Below, piece after piece: positions 21,779 to 34,394 of a stretch of DNA of 64,000 nucleotides. The translations under genes and the position numbers were made by a program. Under the pieces are notes generated by a model. That model was not told where the DNA came from and did no database searches. It saw only the letters and a list, made by a program, of their open reading frames with translations. Position 1 is the first letter of the stretch; every line of letters starts with the position of its first letter. Source of the stretch: Plazaster borealis (lineage: Eukaryota > Echinodermata > Asteroidea > Forcipulatida > Labidiasteridae); the NCBI GenBank assembly GCA_021014325.1, contig CM037462.1, positions 18,558,135 through 18,622,134 on the forward strand, written 5' to 3'.

Positions 21779-22152
21779 TTGAAGGCATCGTACACGTTTG
21801 GTAATTACTCAAAATATATATTAGCATAAAAACTGACTTGGTAACGAGCAACAGAGAGCTGTTGATAGTATAAAACATTGTGAGAAACGACTCCCTCTGA
21901 AGTAACGTAGTTTTTGAGAAAGAGGTAATTTCTCACTGAAATAATAAAAACTTCTTGCAAGAAGTTTTTATTCCTATCTGAAAGCACACAAATTTGTACA
22001 ATAAGGGTGTTTTTTCTTTCATCATTTTCTTGCAACTTCGATGACCAATTGAGCCCAAATTTTCACAGGCTTGTTATTTTATGCATATGTTGGGATACAC
22101 CAAATGAGAACACTGGTCTTTGACAATTACCAAACGTGTACGATGCCTTTAA
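21779..22152 (+). mobile_element. TTAA-flanked MITE, family B
   Basis: A 374-bp element. The left edge is TTGAAGGCATCGTACACG (TTAA mutated to TTGA) and the right edge is CGTGTACGATGCCTTTAA. The central palindrome is perfect over 30 bp (21943-21972, centre ACTTCTTGCAAGAAGT). It matches the copies at 41417, 57082 and 8429 throughout. A minus frame of 76 codons lies within. Confidence 0.9.
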
Positions 22153-22182
22153 TGAAGGAGGGTGTACAACGTGGTAGGCCCC

Positions 22183-22416
22183 TACACTGCAAAAACTGGG
22201 GTGTTAAATTGACACCATGGTTGTTGTCACATTATAGATACCAACAAAAGAATCAACATTTATCCCATTGGGTGTTAAAATAACACTAATTTTTGCAAAA
22301 ACAGTTACATTGGTGTTATTTTAACACCTTATGATGTTTATTTTGAATCTCTGTTCGGTATCTCTATGTCACAACACACGTGGTATCAATTTTAACTCCC
22401 CAGTTTTTGCAGTGTA
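22183..22416. mobile_element. foldback MITE family D, copy 1
   Basis: A 234-bp element with ends TACACTGCAAAAACTGGGGT and CCCCAGTTTTTGCAGTGTA. It is self-complementary for most of its length, with repeated GGTGTTA/TAACACC words. TA at each edge is compatible with a TA target (Tc1/mariner-type), which is inference. It lies 30 bp downstream of a B element. Confidence 0.8.
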
Positions 22417-22639
22417 GTGATGGTAAGGGTGGTGATTCTGGTACAGGTTGTGGTGATTACAAATAATGTGGTGAGTAGAGTGATGGTGAAGATGAGAATG
22501 TGGTATAGTGATTGTGGTGATTATGATTAAGTTGATTACATGAAACCAACGAGTTAAAAAACCAGCCTTTTACTGCAGTCAATGGATGACTACAACGTCA
22601 CTGCTGTGATAAAGATAACAGTTCCAATGGCCCTTGTGC

Positions 22640-22796
22640 ATTGACGTCACCACGTCGCCATTTTAAAGGATGGTGATGAAACATTCAATGTAAACGCGCA
22701 GCTGTGTACGCGCGGCGCACAGTAGGCCTATGGGCCAATGAGCAAATCTTCATTTTATCCTCTATCCGAGGGCGCCCTACTCCAATGACGTCATGT
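22640..22796 (-). repeat. CRE-bearing repeat L, copy 1
   Basis: Read on the minus strand it has, in order, TGACGTCA (22786-22793), GGCGCCCTC, a CTCATTGGCCC word, TGTGCGCCGCGCGTACAC (22704-22721), AAAATGGCGACG and a second TGACGTCA (22642-22649). Most of these recur in the same order at 51218-51360. Confidence 0.55.
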
Positions 22797-23104
22797 ACAA
22801 TGGTCTATGGTAGTTGTGTACAATTTTGATATCGATAGTATAACGATCATGTTGTTGATTGCGAACGACATGTTGCACCGTGATTTTTAGCCAGATGGTT
22901 TTTAAAATGTATTTGATTACAAAACAGTCGTTCGTTTCCAACACTCATACAATAAAGAAAGTATACCAGATGAAGCAGCGTGTACATTAAAGACGGGGTG
23001 TCCAGAAACACCAAGGCACTCTGTGGACATAAACAGGTCTCAGGTGGGGGCGGGGGACCTTTGTCGCATAGGATGTTTGTCGCAAGAATGCTCCGGGACG
23101 ATGG

Positions 23105-23338
23105 TACACTGGACAAACCGGAGTGTTAAAATTGACACCATGGGTGTTGTCACATAGATACCGACGAGATAATCAAAATTTACACCATAGGGTGTTAAAA
23201 TAACACTAATTTCTGTCAAAACAATTACGTTGGTGTTATTTGTTTACACCCTGAGGTGTAAATTTTGATTCTTTCTTCGGTATTTATACGTGACAAAACC
23301 CGTGGTGTTAATGTTAACATCCCGGTTTTTGCAGTGTA
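23105..23338. mobile_element. foldback MITE family D, copy 2
   Basis: 234 bp, the same length as copy 1. Ends are TACACTGGACAAACCGG and CCGGTTTTTGCAGTGTA. The interior matches copy 1: ATTGACACCATGG.TGTTGT, TAACACTAATTT, and TTTTGATTCT then CGGTAT. Confidence 0.8.
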
Positions 23339-23651
23339 CAATGGTTTACTTTATCAAGGCTTGATGATGGTGTTGTTTCGTCTAACTATATCGCTCGGCA
23401 CATTCTTTTTTTGGGTGCTGAGTATAAAAGGAGCGAGAAACTATAGTTCGGGCCTGATACTTCACGAAGGCAATGGAGGCAATTGCCTCTTGTAGTTGCC
23501 TTGGTGCCCCATGAAATGCTCCAGTAGAAATTTACATTTCCCGCATCTCGATGCCCTTTATTGCAGGAAAGTCTGCCCTTGCCCTTATACAGAAACAAAG
23601 TACGGTCTCTCAGGCCTGCTTTACGCGTAGTACTGCAAGTATAGGTGACGG

Positions 23652-23928
23652 AACTGTGCATGTGATGATACAAGCATGGAATTGGGCGCACAGTAAGAAT
23701 ATGTCACGAGGATATTTGACTAGAGGGAAATCACAGCTTTGCATTTTGAAGAGAATATAAGTAGAATAACAAACATTTTCAGCCATTTTGACAATTTTGA
23801 AAAATGCTCGTTATTCTACCTAAATTGTTTTTCAAAATTCAAATTTTGCGATGGATAACCAAATATCTTTCTCACGACATACTCTGACTGTTTGCCAAAT
23901 TCCATGCTTGTATGCTCAAAGACACAAT
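23652..23928. mobile_element. foldback MITE family H, copy 1
   Basis: A ~277-bp palindromic element. The left end has GATGATACAAGCATGGAATT, and the right end has its near-inverse AATTCCATGCTTGTATGCTC. Inner words ATTTTGACAATTTTGAAAA and CGTTATTCTACCTA match copy 2 at 58620. Confidence 0.75.
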
Positions 23929-26900
23929 TCCCCCAAATATTTCCCCTATTTGCCCCACTAGCGGGCCTAATACAAAATAATGGAGTAGTGTGTTACTGGT
24001 AATGAAAAGTCTGCTCAGCGAGATTTTTGGTTCTTAGACAGCTCTGGTTCCTGGTTCATGATTGGGGTTGATCACGACTATGGTAAGGATAGCGATTCTA
24101 TTGGTGGCAATGAATATATTGGGTTCGGATCTTAATTTTGATGGCGAAGACTTTGCTGTAGGCGTTGGTGGTTTAGGATTTGTGATGTTATGATGGGTTG
24201 GTGGTGTGCATGACACTGATGCCACTCGTTGTGCAGTGATTGTATTAGACTCTACTCTTGTCATACTAATATTACATTTAGTGGTGTTCAAGAAATTATT
24301 AATTACTTCATTCGTTTCAATTTTTTCCACCGGAGCTATTGTCAGAGGAGTCGAGGCTGTGCAGTTCCGTATTGCTGTTTTTTAAATAAAAAACTGATTT
24401 GCATTCAGTGCTGGCATACAAAAAAGCTAATTTGATCCGATGATCATTTCAGTTGCATCGCAGAGAAGCGGAAAAGGAAAAGGGAATCCGCCAGCAAATC
24501 GATCGAAATTTAGGTGGTTGAGGAGAATTAAGAGGCACAATCTTGCTGTAATTTCCGTCAAATCAAAGAAGCGCGCCAATTTCTTTCGCGCGGTTTTTCA
24601 TCTGATAGAAAAGGGGAAAAAAGTAATAATGAAAAAAAAAAAAAGTGGGGAAAGAATAAAAAGATAAAAAGTACTTCCAGAAAATGAAGAACAAATATCG
24701 ATGTGGCCTCGACAGGATCGTTTAGAAGGGAATGGTATGTACGGGCTCGAAATCTTCAGTGGGATATTGAGGGCACGGGCTGGTATTACATGGCATGTCC
24801 GAGCACTTGAAGTGAAGTCCAACTCCCAGGTAAGATGTCGTGCGGAGCTCCATTACATCTTCCCGCCATAAGTGGACGCACTTCAGCGTAGGATTTAGGT
24901 ATGCAGTACCGAAAACTGCCTTCAATATTTTGATCCGTTAGGAGCACATGTTATACTCCTGTAAGGTTTGTAAATAGTTGGCACGCAAAGCAAGGACGGC
25001 CGGGGTTTTAAGCAACAGGCGTCCCGTCCGCCCGTATAACCGCGATCCCGTATTTTATTGGGACGCTCCGGTCTCAAATTCCCCCTCCTTGCGACAAGAC
25101 ATCGTAGTGTGAAGTTCACCGTGAACTTTTCTTGTGGGGTTTTCTTGTATAATTGCCTGTTGAAGTGTAGAGTAGGGTCAGACGCGAAGATATATGTATA
25201 TTCATTACGGGGCTCCCCGCTGATTAGAAAGTGCAAAGCTTTCCACACAGTTGTTCAATTTTGTTGTGCTTTGTGTATTATGTACCGGTAAGGTTTTTTA
25301 TTACTGTTCTCTTCAGCATAGTGCGCTTCTTGGCATCTTCAGCATCTCTTTCTCAACGTGGGTTTATTAAGTTACTCACTGAGGACAACTGTATTTGGTT
25401 GGGTGGTACCATTTGTTTTCTTAGATGGATTAATGGGAAACATAGCAAGTCTTCTTGACTTTTCGTATTTCCTTCACAGCTTGTATATCAATTGTTTTAT
25501 TTACTTGATACAATGTTCGCATTGTTTTAGCAAGTAGACCTGTACTAACCATCAGTATTCTTAATTTAATTTATTTTCTACTAGTAAACAATTGTCCACT
25601 TTATTTCCAGTGTGTGTGTAAATAAAAAATGGTGACAATTATGGGCTTGCCCCGGTCCTTCCTCCAACTTACAAAATCATCCCAAAATAATCCCACAGTG
25701 CACAACGAAATAAACCCATCAATCAATCAATCAACAAAACACATATATATCGAGTTTTGTTAGTCATAAAATGAATCAACAAACACAAATTGACTAACTT
25801 CTGAACAAAAGTAATTAATATTGATGTGCCAGAAAATGAGAGGGATTTTCGAGATGAATTTCTTTGCAACAATTCCAAAGTGGCACCTCTGCACCCTATT
25901 TCGTCACATGGCACACATAAAATGAGACACTAGTGTTACAGTTTCATATATCCCAAGGTATCGACAGTGTTATTTGTTGAAGTAGTGTTGCATGTTTCCT
26001 TCTAAAGACTAGAGCCTGGCAGCAGCCCCTACCCCCGGGGCAGCCTGCTGCCCCCAGGGTGCTCCAATTCCACAGACATTATTCCGTGAGCTCGTTAGGA
26101 TCTGTATGAGTCGATGGGACTTCAACGGTTAATTGGCGCTCAGTGCTGTTCTATTTCCGGTGGGTTGTTATCAATTTATTGCAACGCGAGGGTCAAACAA
26201 AATGAAGACAAATAAATGTATTGTACAACACATGTACATGCTTGGAATTGGGAAAGTGGAAAGATTGACTGGCAGCGTTTTTCATGAGTTTTTTTTATAA
26301 AGAACTGTACTCTAACAAAAGTATTGTTCAATTATACGGTTCTCAGTGGTTCTACCGTATATTAGAGGCTACAAACTTTTGACGCTTATACTTACGCGAA
26401 TGATTTCAATGATGGGATAATTGCAGTGGGCGAAACTCATCTGAATTTCTTGTGTTACTGCAGTTTGTTTTGTTGCATTTGTCGGTATATTTGATAACTG
26501 AGTGTACTTAAAATAAATTCATCTATAACTTTTAAATACACCCGCCTGTTTTGACACATAGTCAAATATGCTTTTGGAAGAAGAAAAATAAATATTAACA
26601 AAATAAATAAATAAATAAATAAAAACACAAAATACTTCTAGGCCACAATCGAATTAACCCTAGTGAAGGTGACGTTGGTCAGAATAATTGTGCAATCAGA
26701 TATGAGATCTATATATATATATGTATATAATATCATAACAAGAAATGTAAAACTTATTATATATAAAAACAGGGAGGTTGAGAAATTAATTTGAGAATCG
26801 GCACGGGAGTCTTTCATATAACTGGGTATTTTCTCGATGCAGTTCTTCCGTATAAATGTGTTTGAAGCCAAAAGAATACAACATGTCAATTGTTACAAGA

Positions 26901-29375
26901 CTGAAGGCCTGTGATCTTTTTAGAGCCGGGGTTTGTTTTCAGGAAAAACAGGCCTCTCATGGTCACAGCTCGATTTTAGACTTCAATAAAAGGATTTCTA
27001 CCCGTGCTGCCATATATCTTTAAGCTTCACCAACCACGACCACGCCTCAATTTGGCAAAGCTATACCCGTACAGACGAAACGTAAGATTAACCCTAAAAA
27101 CCTGATACAAAATGTTTTTGATACAAAACTAAGTGGTCGTGAAAGGTATGGGGTAGGGATTTAGAACGGGACGTGCTATTCCACCGACTGCGTGTGGTTA
27201 TCTTCCATGGCGTGGTGATTGTAATGGTTGCCAGAGCGTACGGGGCTACGTGCCCACGGACTCGCTACGTGCTCGCCGGTGCTGCGATCGTATTTACGAT
27301 AACTTTTATAATGCAGAGATTTCACGTTGAGCCCGCTAGGTTTGTTGAGAGAGAGGGAGCGAGGGGGGTCCGTAGAATTGCTTCTGCACTACCCTACTAG
27401 CTCTTAATTCTTCTACCGAGTCTCTCACGGGATGGTGGATGGAGAGAACGGTAGTCTCCGTCCGAAATTCAGCCGCTCGATGATGTTCTGATCTCTCCCC
27501 CGTCAGAAGGTGATGGGAATCAGAGATTATTAAAGGTGCAGTCTAAGATCAAACAATTAATACTTTTTGACCAATGTACATTATTCATGTTTTTTATGCC
27601 AACTGTATGAAGTGTTTCTCTGAAGCACATTCATGCACAGTTATGAAGGTCTGATCAGAAAAGGGTAATTAATGATAAACTACAACTTACTTCCAAACAG
27701 AAACAGCAAGACAATATTAAACACACCCATGAAGGAAGTGTGTCCTAATTCTGACAACACGGTTTTACTTCCACCGTGTATGTAATTAGCATTTGAAGTA
27801 ATCTACTTCTGTTCAATCCAAAGTTGGAAGGCGGAATGTGGATAGAAATGATTGAATGCTTAAAACATTGATTCTGGGTTTATTTTCCAATTCTAAAAAT
27901 GACCTTCTGTCCGAGGGGTTTAATTTTTCAGGATCTATGAACAATTGCTGTCAACATCTCTGTCGTATTCCCTGTGTGCACTATGGGCAAGTGAACGTGA
28001 TTTCCATCGTATCTCAAAGGGCTCAGACTATTTCATCCTTCCAGCCTCGGTTTGGGTTGTTTGGTTTGAATAGCGTTAAAATGGCTGCATTTTGATGATA
28101 GTAAATACCTTCAAAAAATGCGAGATTTCAAAGTGGCATTTCTGTATATGTTAAATTACAATCAACATGCTTGTTTGGTTCAGTGTTCGCACTAAATTTA
28201 AGTCCACAAAAGTAAAACATGTAAATATGACTTTACTTTTTCTGTACACAATTTTTCACCATGGACGCCACAAAATGTGTGCATTTATTTTGAACCTTAG
28301 TGAAATGTAGTTCGCTGAAGTAAAGTGACTGTAACGAAAAAGCCAGCACAGTTTCTTCTTGTGTCGATCCCTTTAATTCTTGCCATGGACAGTTTTTTTA
28401 CGTGAGTCATTTTCTCGCACTCTCCCTCTCCCTTCTTTCCGGGAGTGAAAATCATTTCATTAGGCCTGACAAGTCGGTCACGGTGTCGCACGGTCGGGGG
28501 ACAGGGGAATAGGACAGGGGGTGGGGGGTCTTGGCTGTTACAATTACCGGGGACGACTTCCAGCAGACCGCGCCCCGTTTGCATTGTCAAGCCTGGCACG
28601 CCGTCGTAAAAAGTGTAATGGATACGCACTTTCAGGTCTGTTCCCTTTTGTATACGGTCTAGGGCCACGCAGAGATTTAGACAGTTCGTCTTTGTGCCGA
28701 AATGTAATTTGTTGTAATGTTAAAAGACCTAGACAGCGGGATAAAGCCTGGTGGAGATTTTTTTCCCCTCCCTCTCGCCAACCTCCTCCTCTGAGTGATG
28801 CGGAATACAGTTTTAGTTTTGCTTCACAGCGCTGTGTCAGTGCGTGTCAAAAGGAGCGCAAGACGCAACCATAGGCCTGTGGTTTTTACAGCACAAAACA
28901 AAACCACAGTTAGGCCCTAATTTATGTAAGTTTTAACAACTATGCTTAGCATCATTGGGTTGGTTTACTGAGTTCTTATAGCCACGTTAAATATCAGGGA
29001 ACGAATATCGGTTTTGTTTTCAAGAATGTTTTTATAACATTATTTGCAGTTACAAGAGTCGAGGCCGAGTTTGGCTTTTGGTTGATCCGTAGATATTTTT
29101 TCGTTTCAAAGCAAATTATAAATATTCACTGCACATTTCAACAGATGCAAAAGAGTTCTCCTTCGAAATTAAGCTTATAGTTCGTAGCTTCATTCATCCA
29201 TAGAAGATTTGTCTCTCGATGTGACTTTTGAATATGGCAATTTCCTGGCGTCTTCCTTTAATTTTGTTTAATATCAAATTATGTATAACAGTACGCCTTC
29301 ATTTGTTTTCGAAGAGGAGGTAAGTAGTGATTTTTTTTACAATACTCTTGTTTCTGAGAAATGCATACGAATGTG
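23929..29375. other. long non-coding stretch
   Basis: No mobile element recognised. Contents: (ATAA)n at 26601-26624, TA-rich tract at 26712-26730, an oligo-A tract near 24630 that gives a lysine-rich 75-codon frame, and CpG-rich patches at about 27170-27500 and 28440-28880. The 123- and 117-codon frames at 28297-28874 lie on opposite strands of the GC patch and have no motif. Confidence 0.4.
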
Positions 29376-29760
29376 AAAACAACCTTGTGAAAATGTCACT
29401 GAAAATATCCAGTAGAATTGAAAACAACATGTGAAAATGTCATTGAAAACAACCAATATAGAATTAGAAACAACCTGTGAAAATGTCATTGAAAATATCC
29501 AGTAGAATTGGAAATAACCTGTGAAAATGTCATTGAAAATAACTAGTAGAATTGAAAACAACCTGTGAAAATGTCATTGAAATATCCAGTAGAATTGGAA
29601 ATAACCTGTGAAAATGTCATTAAAAATAACCAGTAAAAATTGAAAACAACCTGTGAAAATGTCATTTTAATATCCAATAGAATTGAACAAAAATGTGAAA
29701 ATATCACTGTAAATAACCAGTATAGAATTGAAAACAACATGTGAAAATGTGATCACATTA
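29376..29760. repeat. ~44-bp minisatellite
   Basis: Nine occurrences of TGTGAAAATGTCA or a variant, spaced 41-47 bp, each followed by an AATATCCAGTAGAATTG or AATAACCAGTATAGAATTG spacer. Two spacer types partly alternate, suggesting an older ~88-bp higher-order unit. Two minus-strand frames rich in F/I/S are produced by the array. Confidence 0.9.
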
Positions 29761-31008
29761 TTTCGAGTAAATACTGCATGTGATGGTTAATGCTTTTGTG
29801 CATGCATGTTTATGAAGAGCAGATTCGAAGACAGTCATATCGAAGATGACTGCATTTCGGACAGAAAGGTACCATAAAAGGATTACAGCCAGTACTGCGA
29901 ATAATAGGTTTCCATTTATTAAAAAATAAACAAATAAAAACGAAAACAGTTTGTTTCTGTAATGGTTTCAATAATCTGTCTTGTTATATATTTCAATGTA
30001 GGCTATGATAAATCCTTTACTGTATTGTTAAGTATTTTGGTGTGAACTCGTGGTCGGAAATACAATACAGACAAACGCCTAATCACCACAGTCTTTGAAT
30101 GGTTAATGAGAAAACACATGAACCATTTTCACTCAAAACAAAATCTAATTCGGTTTGAATTTCCCGCAGCCTAAGTAGGTTTTCTTATTTGCGCTACAGA
30201 AAATACAGGGGGTGCAACACTGTGCTCCGGTTATACGAGGCGCGAACAACGTGTCTCTTATTAGACTGCTATAAATCGATCCCTGGACGAAGCACCGTGT
30301 CGACCGGATCAGCACTGCCGTACGAAAACTCATTTCCCCCGGTTGGCATGTGCGGGTGCGAGCGCGTGAAACGGGTGTCACGCACGGACTATTGGCGTCC
30401 AACGTTCGAATGGGTTTCTAACAGTGTTTTCTAATTAGATGTACTTTCCAGTATAACCGAATAGTTCATTTCAAGACACCTATTGTCTATTCTTCTGAAA
30501 CGTTGACCCAGCTCTGGCAAAATTAATTTGGGCATGAGTCTCAGATTAAATTTCACTACCGTAAAATGGTGATATCATATATCCACACTACTATAACGAT
30601 CACATGCAAAATTAAAGTGATAAACATGAGTTGCTTTGCCTAAAACATTATTTAAAAAATGTTAATTCTGAAAAGGTGATCGAATGTAAAACGTCACAAT
30701 CTTTCATGATGTTTGTAATTTGAGAAGAACTGTTTCAATGACGAAATGTTTTTGGGAGATGGAAACATCATTACCTGACATGGAATGTTTTGTCCATATA
30801 CGAAAATGCTGCGATGAGGGTGCTGCTGGGGGCATGTTTATCTTTGGGTCAAGATATGGTAGAATATTGCAGGGATGGGAAATTCCAGCCATTTATCTGA
30901 ATTATTTTCATTTATCTGAATTCAGACTTTTGAAGCCATACTGGTCAAGAAAATCAGCTTTTGTTTTATTCCACATATAAATGAATCCTGCTGTTTGATA
31001 TACTTCTC
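29761..31008. other. non-coding stretch
   Basis: A CpG-rich patch lies at about 30220-30420; frames of 81-86 codons here lack motifs. The rest is AT-rich. Confidence 0.4.
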
Positions 31009-31176
31009 TAGTGCTGAGGATACTGTTTCTAAAAGCTCCTTGAAATCTATAACACCAGGGGTCACCAAAAGGTTAAAATACCATCATTTCAACATACCTC
31101 CTAAAATTTGGATCTTAGTTTCAGACTTTTTTGTCAGTAATAACTCTCACCCCTGATTATCGGTGATAAGAGTTAA
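31009..31176. repeat. dispersed repeat J, copy 1
   Basis: Shares with 54145-54290 the ordered words TTTCTAAAAGCT/CTTAAAAGCTATTA, CACCAGGGGTCACCAAAAGG, TTAGTTTCAGACTTTTTTGT and AATAACTCTCACCCC, each with a few changes. Class unknown. Confidence 0.5.
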
Positions 31177-31194
31177 CGAAGCTACATCTACTCG

Positions 31195-31420
31195 TACACT
31201 TGCTCTCTCTGAAGCAATGTACAGTAGTGATAATGTTGGCAACATTCCTGCTACTGTGATGCGTACTCTCGTTGAATTAAGATAAGGTACATCATTAGAG
31301 TTTATGGTATAACAAGTATAACGTATGCTACTTGTATACTTACTCTCCTTGAATCAAGATATGGTACGAAAGTTGGGTAATTGACAAAGTTGCTACTTCA
31401 GGTAACGGTGATTCGTACAC
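31195..31420 (+). repeat. 67-bp minisatellite family, three degenerate units
   Basis: Units start near 31200, 31272 and 31343. The box TTGAATCAAGATATGGTAC or TTGAATTAAGATAAGGTAC marks two of them. The box and the spacing match the arrays at 34395-35076 and 61240-63133. Confidence 0.65.
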
Positions 31421-31552
31421 ACGGTTCTAATAGAGAAGGATGCAACATTGTTATTGGTAATCTGTTGCTATACAAGTACAGGCACCTAAACAAGATGGCC
31501 GTTTCACGGTAACGTAAAAGGTTTATAGTGACGGGGTTTAGACAGAGTGTCC

Positions 31553-31930
31553 AGGACCCAAGTTCATAGAACTGCTTAAAGGGTCTGTATATACGTTTGG
31601 TAATGACTCTGGCAATTATTGGCAATAAAAACTTACTTGGTGAGAAGTACAGCAGCTTTGGATAGTATAATGCATTTTGAAAAACTTTTCACTTCGAAGT
31701 ACTGCGGTTATGGAAAAATATATCACTTTTTATCTCTAAAAATTTTAGTCTGAGAAGCGTTACTGCAGCAAACATTGCTTAATGTTCTGCTCAGCAAAAA
31801 GAAGCAGGATACCAGCCATAAGTGGTACATGTGGTTTGCTATTTTGGCTGGTAACCTTATTCTGGTAAAAAAAAGTTGTTGTTATGTTTAGCTACTTTTC
31901 GTGCATAAGCAGCTCTATGAAATTGTGCTC
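31553..31930. mobile_element. foldback repeat family C, copy 2, split by a MITE
   Basis: The left piece (31553-31579) reads GGACCCAAGTTCATAGAACT then GCTTAA. The right piece (from about 31765) reads GCAGCAAACATTGCTTAATG, AAGCAGGATACCAGCC, GGCTGGTAACCTTATTCTGG and AGCAGCTCTATGAAATTGTG. Together they rebuild the order seen intact at 51381-51559. The interruption falls exactly at the CTGCTTAAGCAG word. Confidence 0.75.
31576..31764 (-). mobile_element. half MITE family A nested in family C
   Basis: 189 bp from TTAAAGGGTCTGTATATACG to the centre of the family's palindrome (GAGAAGCGTTAC), where it stops. It is inserted at the TTAA of the host C repeat. The right half of the MITE and the right TTAA are missing. 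Confidence 0.8.
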
Positions 31931-34394
31931 AGTACTAAAAACTTACGTGACTTTTTTTGTTTATTATATTCTAATACATTAAACAATTTCGAAGGGATGT
32001 GGGTTTTTTTTACGAACACTAATCTTCTACCTTTTCTAGTTAACCAAATATTGTCCATTTACATTTTATTTCCATTTTAGTAAGACTGTAATCTCATCAG
32101 CAATTCAATGTTGGATCCAACTTTAGACTTTGAACGATTATTCTGACTGTCAATATCAATACGGTGTACATGAGAAATCTTGTTCTAAACACAGTCAGAT
32201 CTGGAAGCACCTCTCTCAGATCAAGACCGCGATAAACTCCCTCTCCCGATGTGTATAAAATATATACAGCCAGAGCTCCTTCATTTGTTTCTTTGAGAGG
32301 CATGACTGTAGCTAACGGGGATCCTCTACGAGGGAAAGCTCGTTTCTTAACCGCGTAATAACGTGTCGCCTTTCAAGGGCCTCTCGCCGATTCGCAGGGC
32401 AACACTTGCGCGAAATGCGAGGAGGGGCAAAGGGGGTGAGGCCCCGGTACTCCACGCCGAGCGAGGGAAATATATTTCCCCGTGCAACTCGATGAGGGGT
32501 GTGCCGTGGTGCTGAAGGACGCCACTTACCGGGCCGAAATTGCTTCCTATACCGCGGTCCTCCGCGCTCGTCGAGAGAACACCTTGTGATAGTACGGAAT
32601 CTTGATTATCAGATGCTATTATTCTACACTATTATATATAGGCCGAGATATATACAACGAGCCATTTCACTCAGTAAAACTATTACTTGGGCGGAAAGCA
32701 CGACCAATTTGGAAGTACTCGTATATAGAAAGGTCACATTCCCCCCTAAAAAGGGGGTTACGCACTTTCATTTGAATTAATAAACAAGCAGTACACACGG
32801 TACCATTCTCTTTCAAAACGTTCAATGCATACAAAACATTAATTTATACATAAGGCGATACGGCGAGTCACACAGTGTGTTTTCCTACAACGAACAGACA
32901 TGCAATTATTAAAACCCAAAGACCCTGCACGGTCGCCCCAAATTAAAATATATGCCATATTTTAGCGGACAGATGTCTTTTTTTTTTTTTTTTTTTTTTT
33001 TAGTGGGCCTTTGTACTCGTCAGATTTCAAATTTTTCAAAATTGGGACTGCGGTCGTCAGCAATCGATAGATCTTGTTCACTTGTACACCTACATGGTTC
33101 GGGCAAAGGCCTTGTAAATTGATCCAGCTACTTTCTGTTCCCTTGGAATAGGAATTGTCTTTTGAATACTGGCTTAGTCTCATTATTGGAATATCAAATC
33201 GAAAAATGACCTATTTTCCGCTTTGCCCCCCCCCCCCTCGATAAAGGGATAAACGAACCGTCACATGCTGTATCACTTGTATTTAGATTAATCAAGTTAA
33301 AGGCGCAAAGAGATACATTTTCAATCGAACCCAGTTGGAAATCAAGCTTGTGGCAATTGCGCTGTGCTGTTACAAAAATCGTTTCTCTGCCCGACTCAAT
33401 ATCAACTTTTTTTTTTAATTACGTACAAAGCCATTTACTTTAAAATCAAGTCACTCCGGCCCCGATTGGAAATATTTTTTTTGACAAACTAAAGAACGAC
33501 TTGGAGGTATTAAAAAGCCTTGCAGCACGGTGTACGATTTCGGACTTGCATGATGCATTTCTACTATCGGTTTACTGCACCGTCCCGTCCATTTGCCGGC
33601 AAAACGTTACATTGGATCTCTTAATAATTTAAACAATTTTTTATCAAGAAAATAGAATCTCTATGAAGAGTTTATCTGCAGCTGGGGGAAGACAAAACTC
33701 GGTTTGAAGTTACCTGTATATAGTAATAGGGGTATATTTTGTGACTGGTCTAAAAAATCACAAAGACTGTTAAAATTACACCGAGGCCGGTATTGCTTTT
33801 ACCCCCGTGGAACGCCAGCGGGGCCCCCACGACATTCTTGCCCCGGTTGCTTCAAACACGTTCACGTCGATCGGAGTAAACAAAAACCATCTTTAAAATG
33901 TATATGTTATAAAAATAAAAGCAGTGGTTGATAAAACGCGTGGATCTAGGTTTCATTGTACCGGGTTCCTACGGAGAATAATTCTCTTACATGAATCGTG
34001 GGAAGGAATCCTTTGCCCGGGCGACCCGGGCAGAGTTTCAACATTACGGGTAGCTTATGACAATCATGAACGTCTACGGTTTCACAAACCGTAACATCAC
34101 TCAGCACCATCCTTAATTGATTCAACAGATTACAAACCGACATTGTTTCGCACCCAAATTCAAAACTCCTGTAAAAAAGAAAATAAACCCAGTAATTTTA
34201 AATCCATAAATCCGATAGGTCGTAAAATCCGGGAAAATTAGGAAGGTTTTTTCATTAAATATAAACAATTTCTCCTCAATACCCACATAAACATGAATTT
34301 AATACAAAAATACGAAGGTGTTTGTTTGGTGTCAGATGTTTTTGTTTACGTTGTTCGCTGTAAACGAATTATGAAGCTGTTGAACAGTGCATGT
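31931..34394. other. non-coding stretch
   Basis: Contains a T24 run (32978-33001), a C12 run (33226-33237) and a CpG-rich patch at about 32300-32600. No coding evidence; a lysine run in one minus frame is the T24 tract. Confidence 0.4.

Noticed and set aside
29337..29740. Phe/Ile/Ser-rich minus-strand frames with internal repeats
   Set aside because: Products of the 44-bp minisatellite; length and frame are not kept between units.
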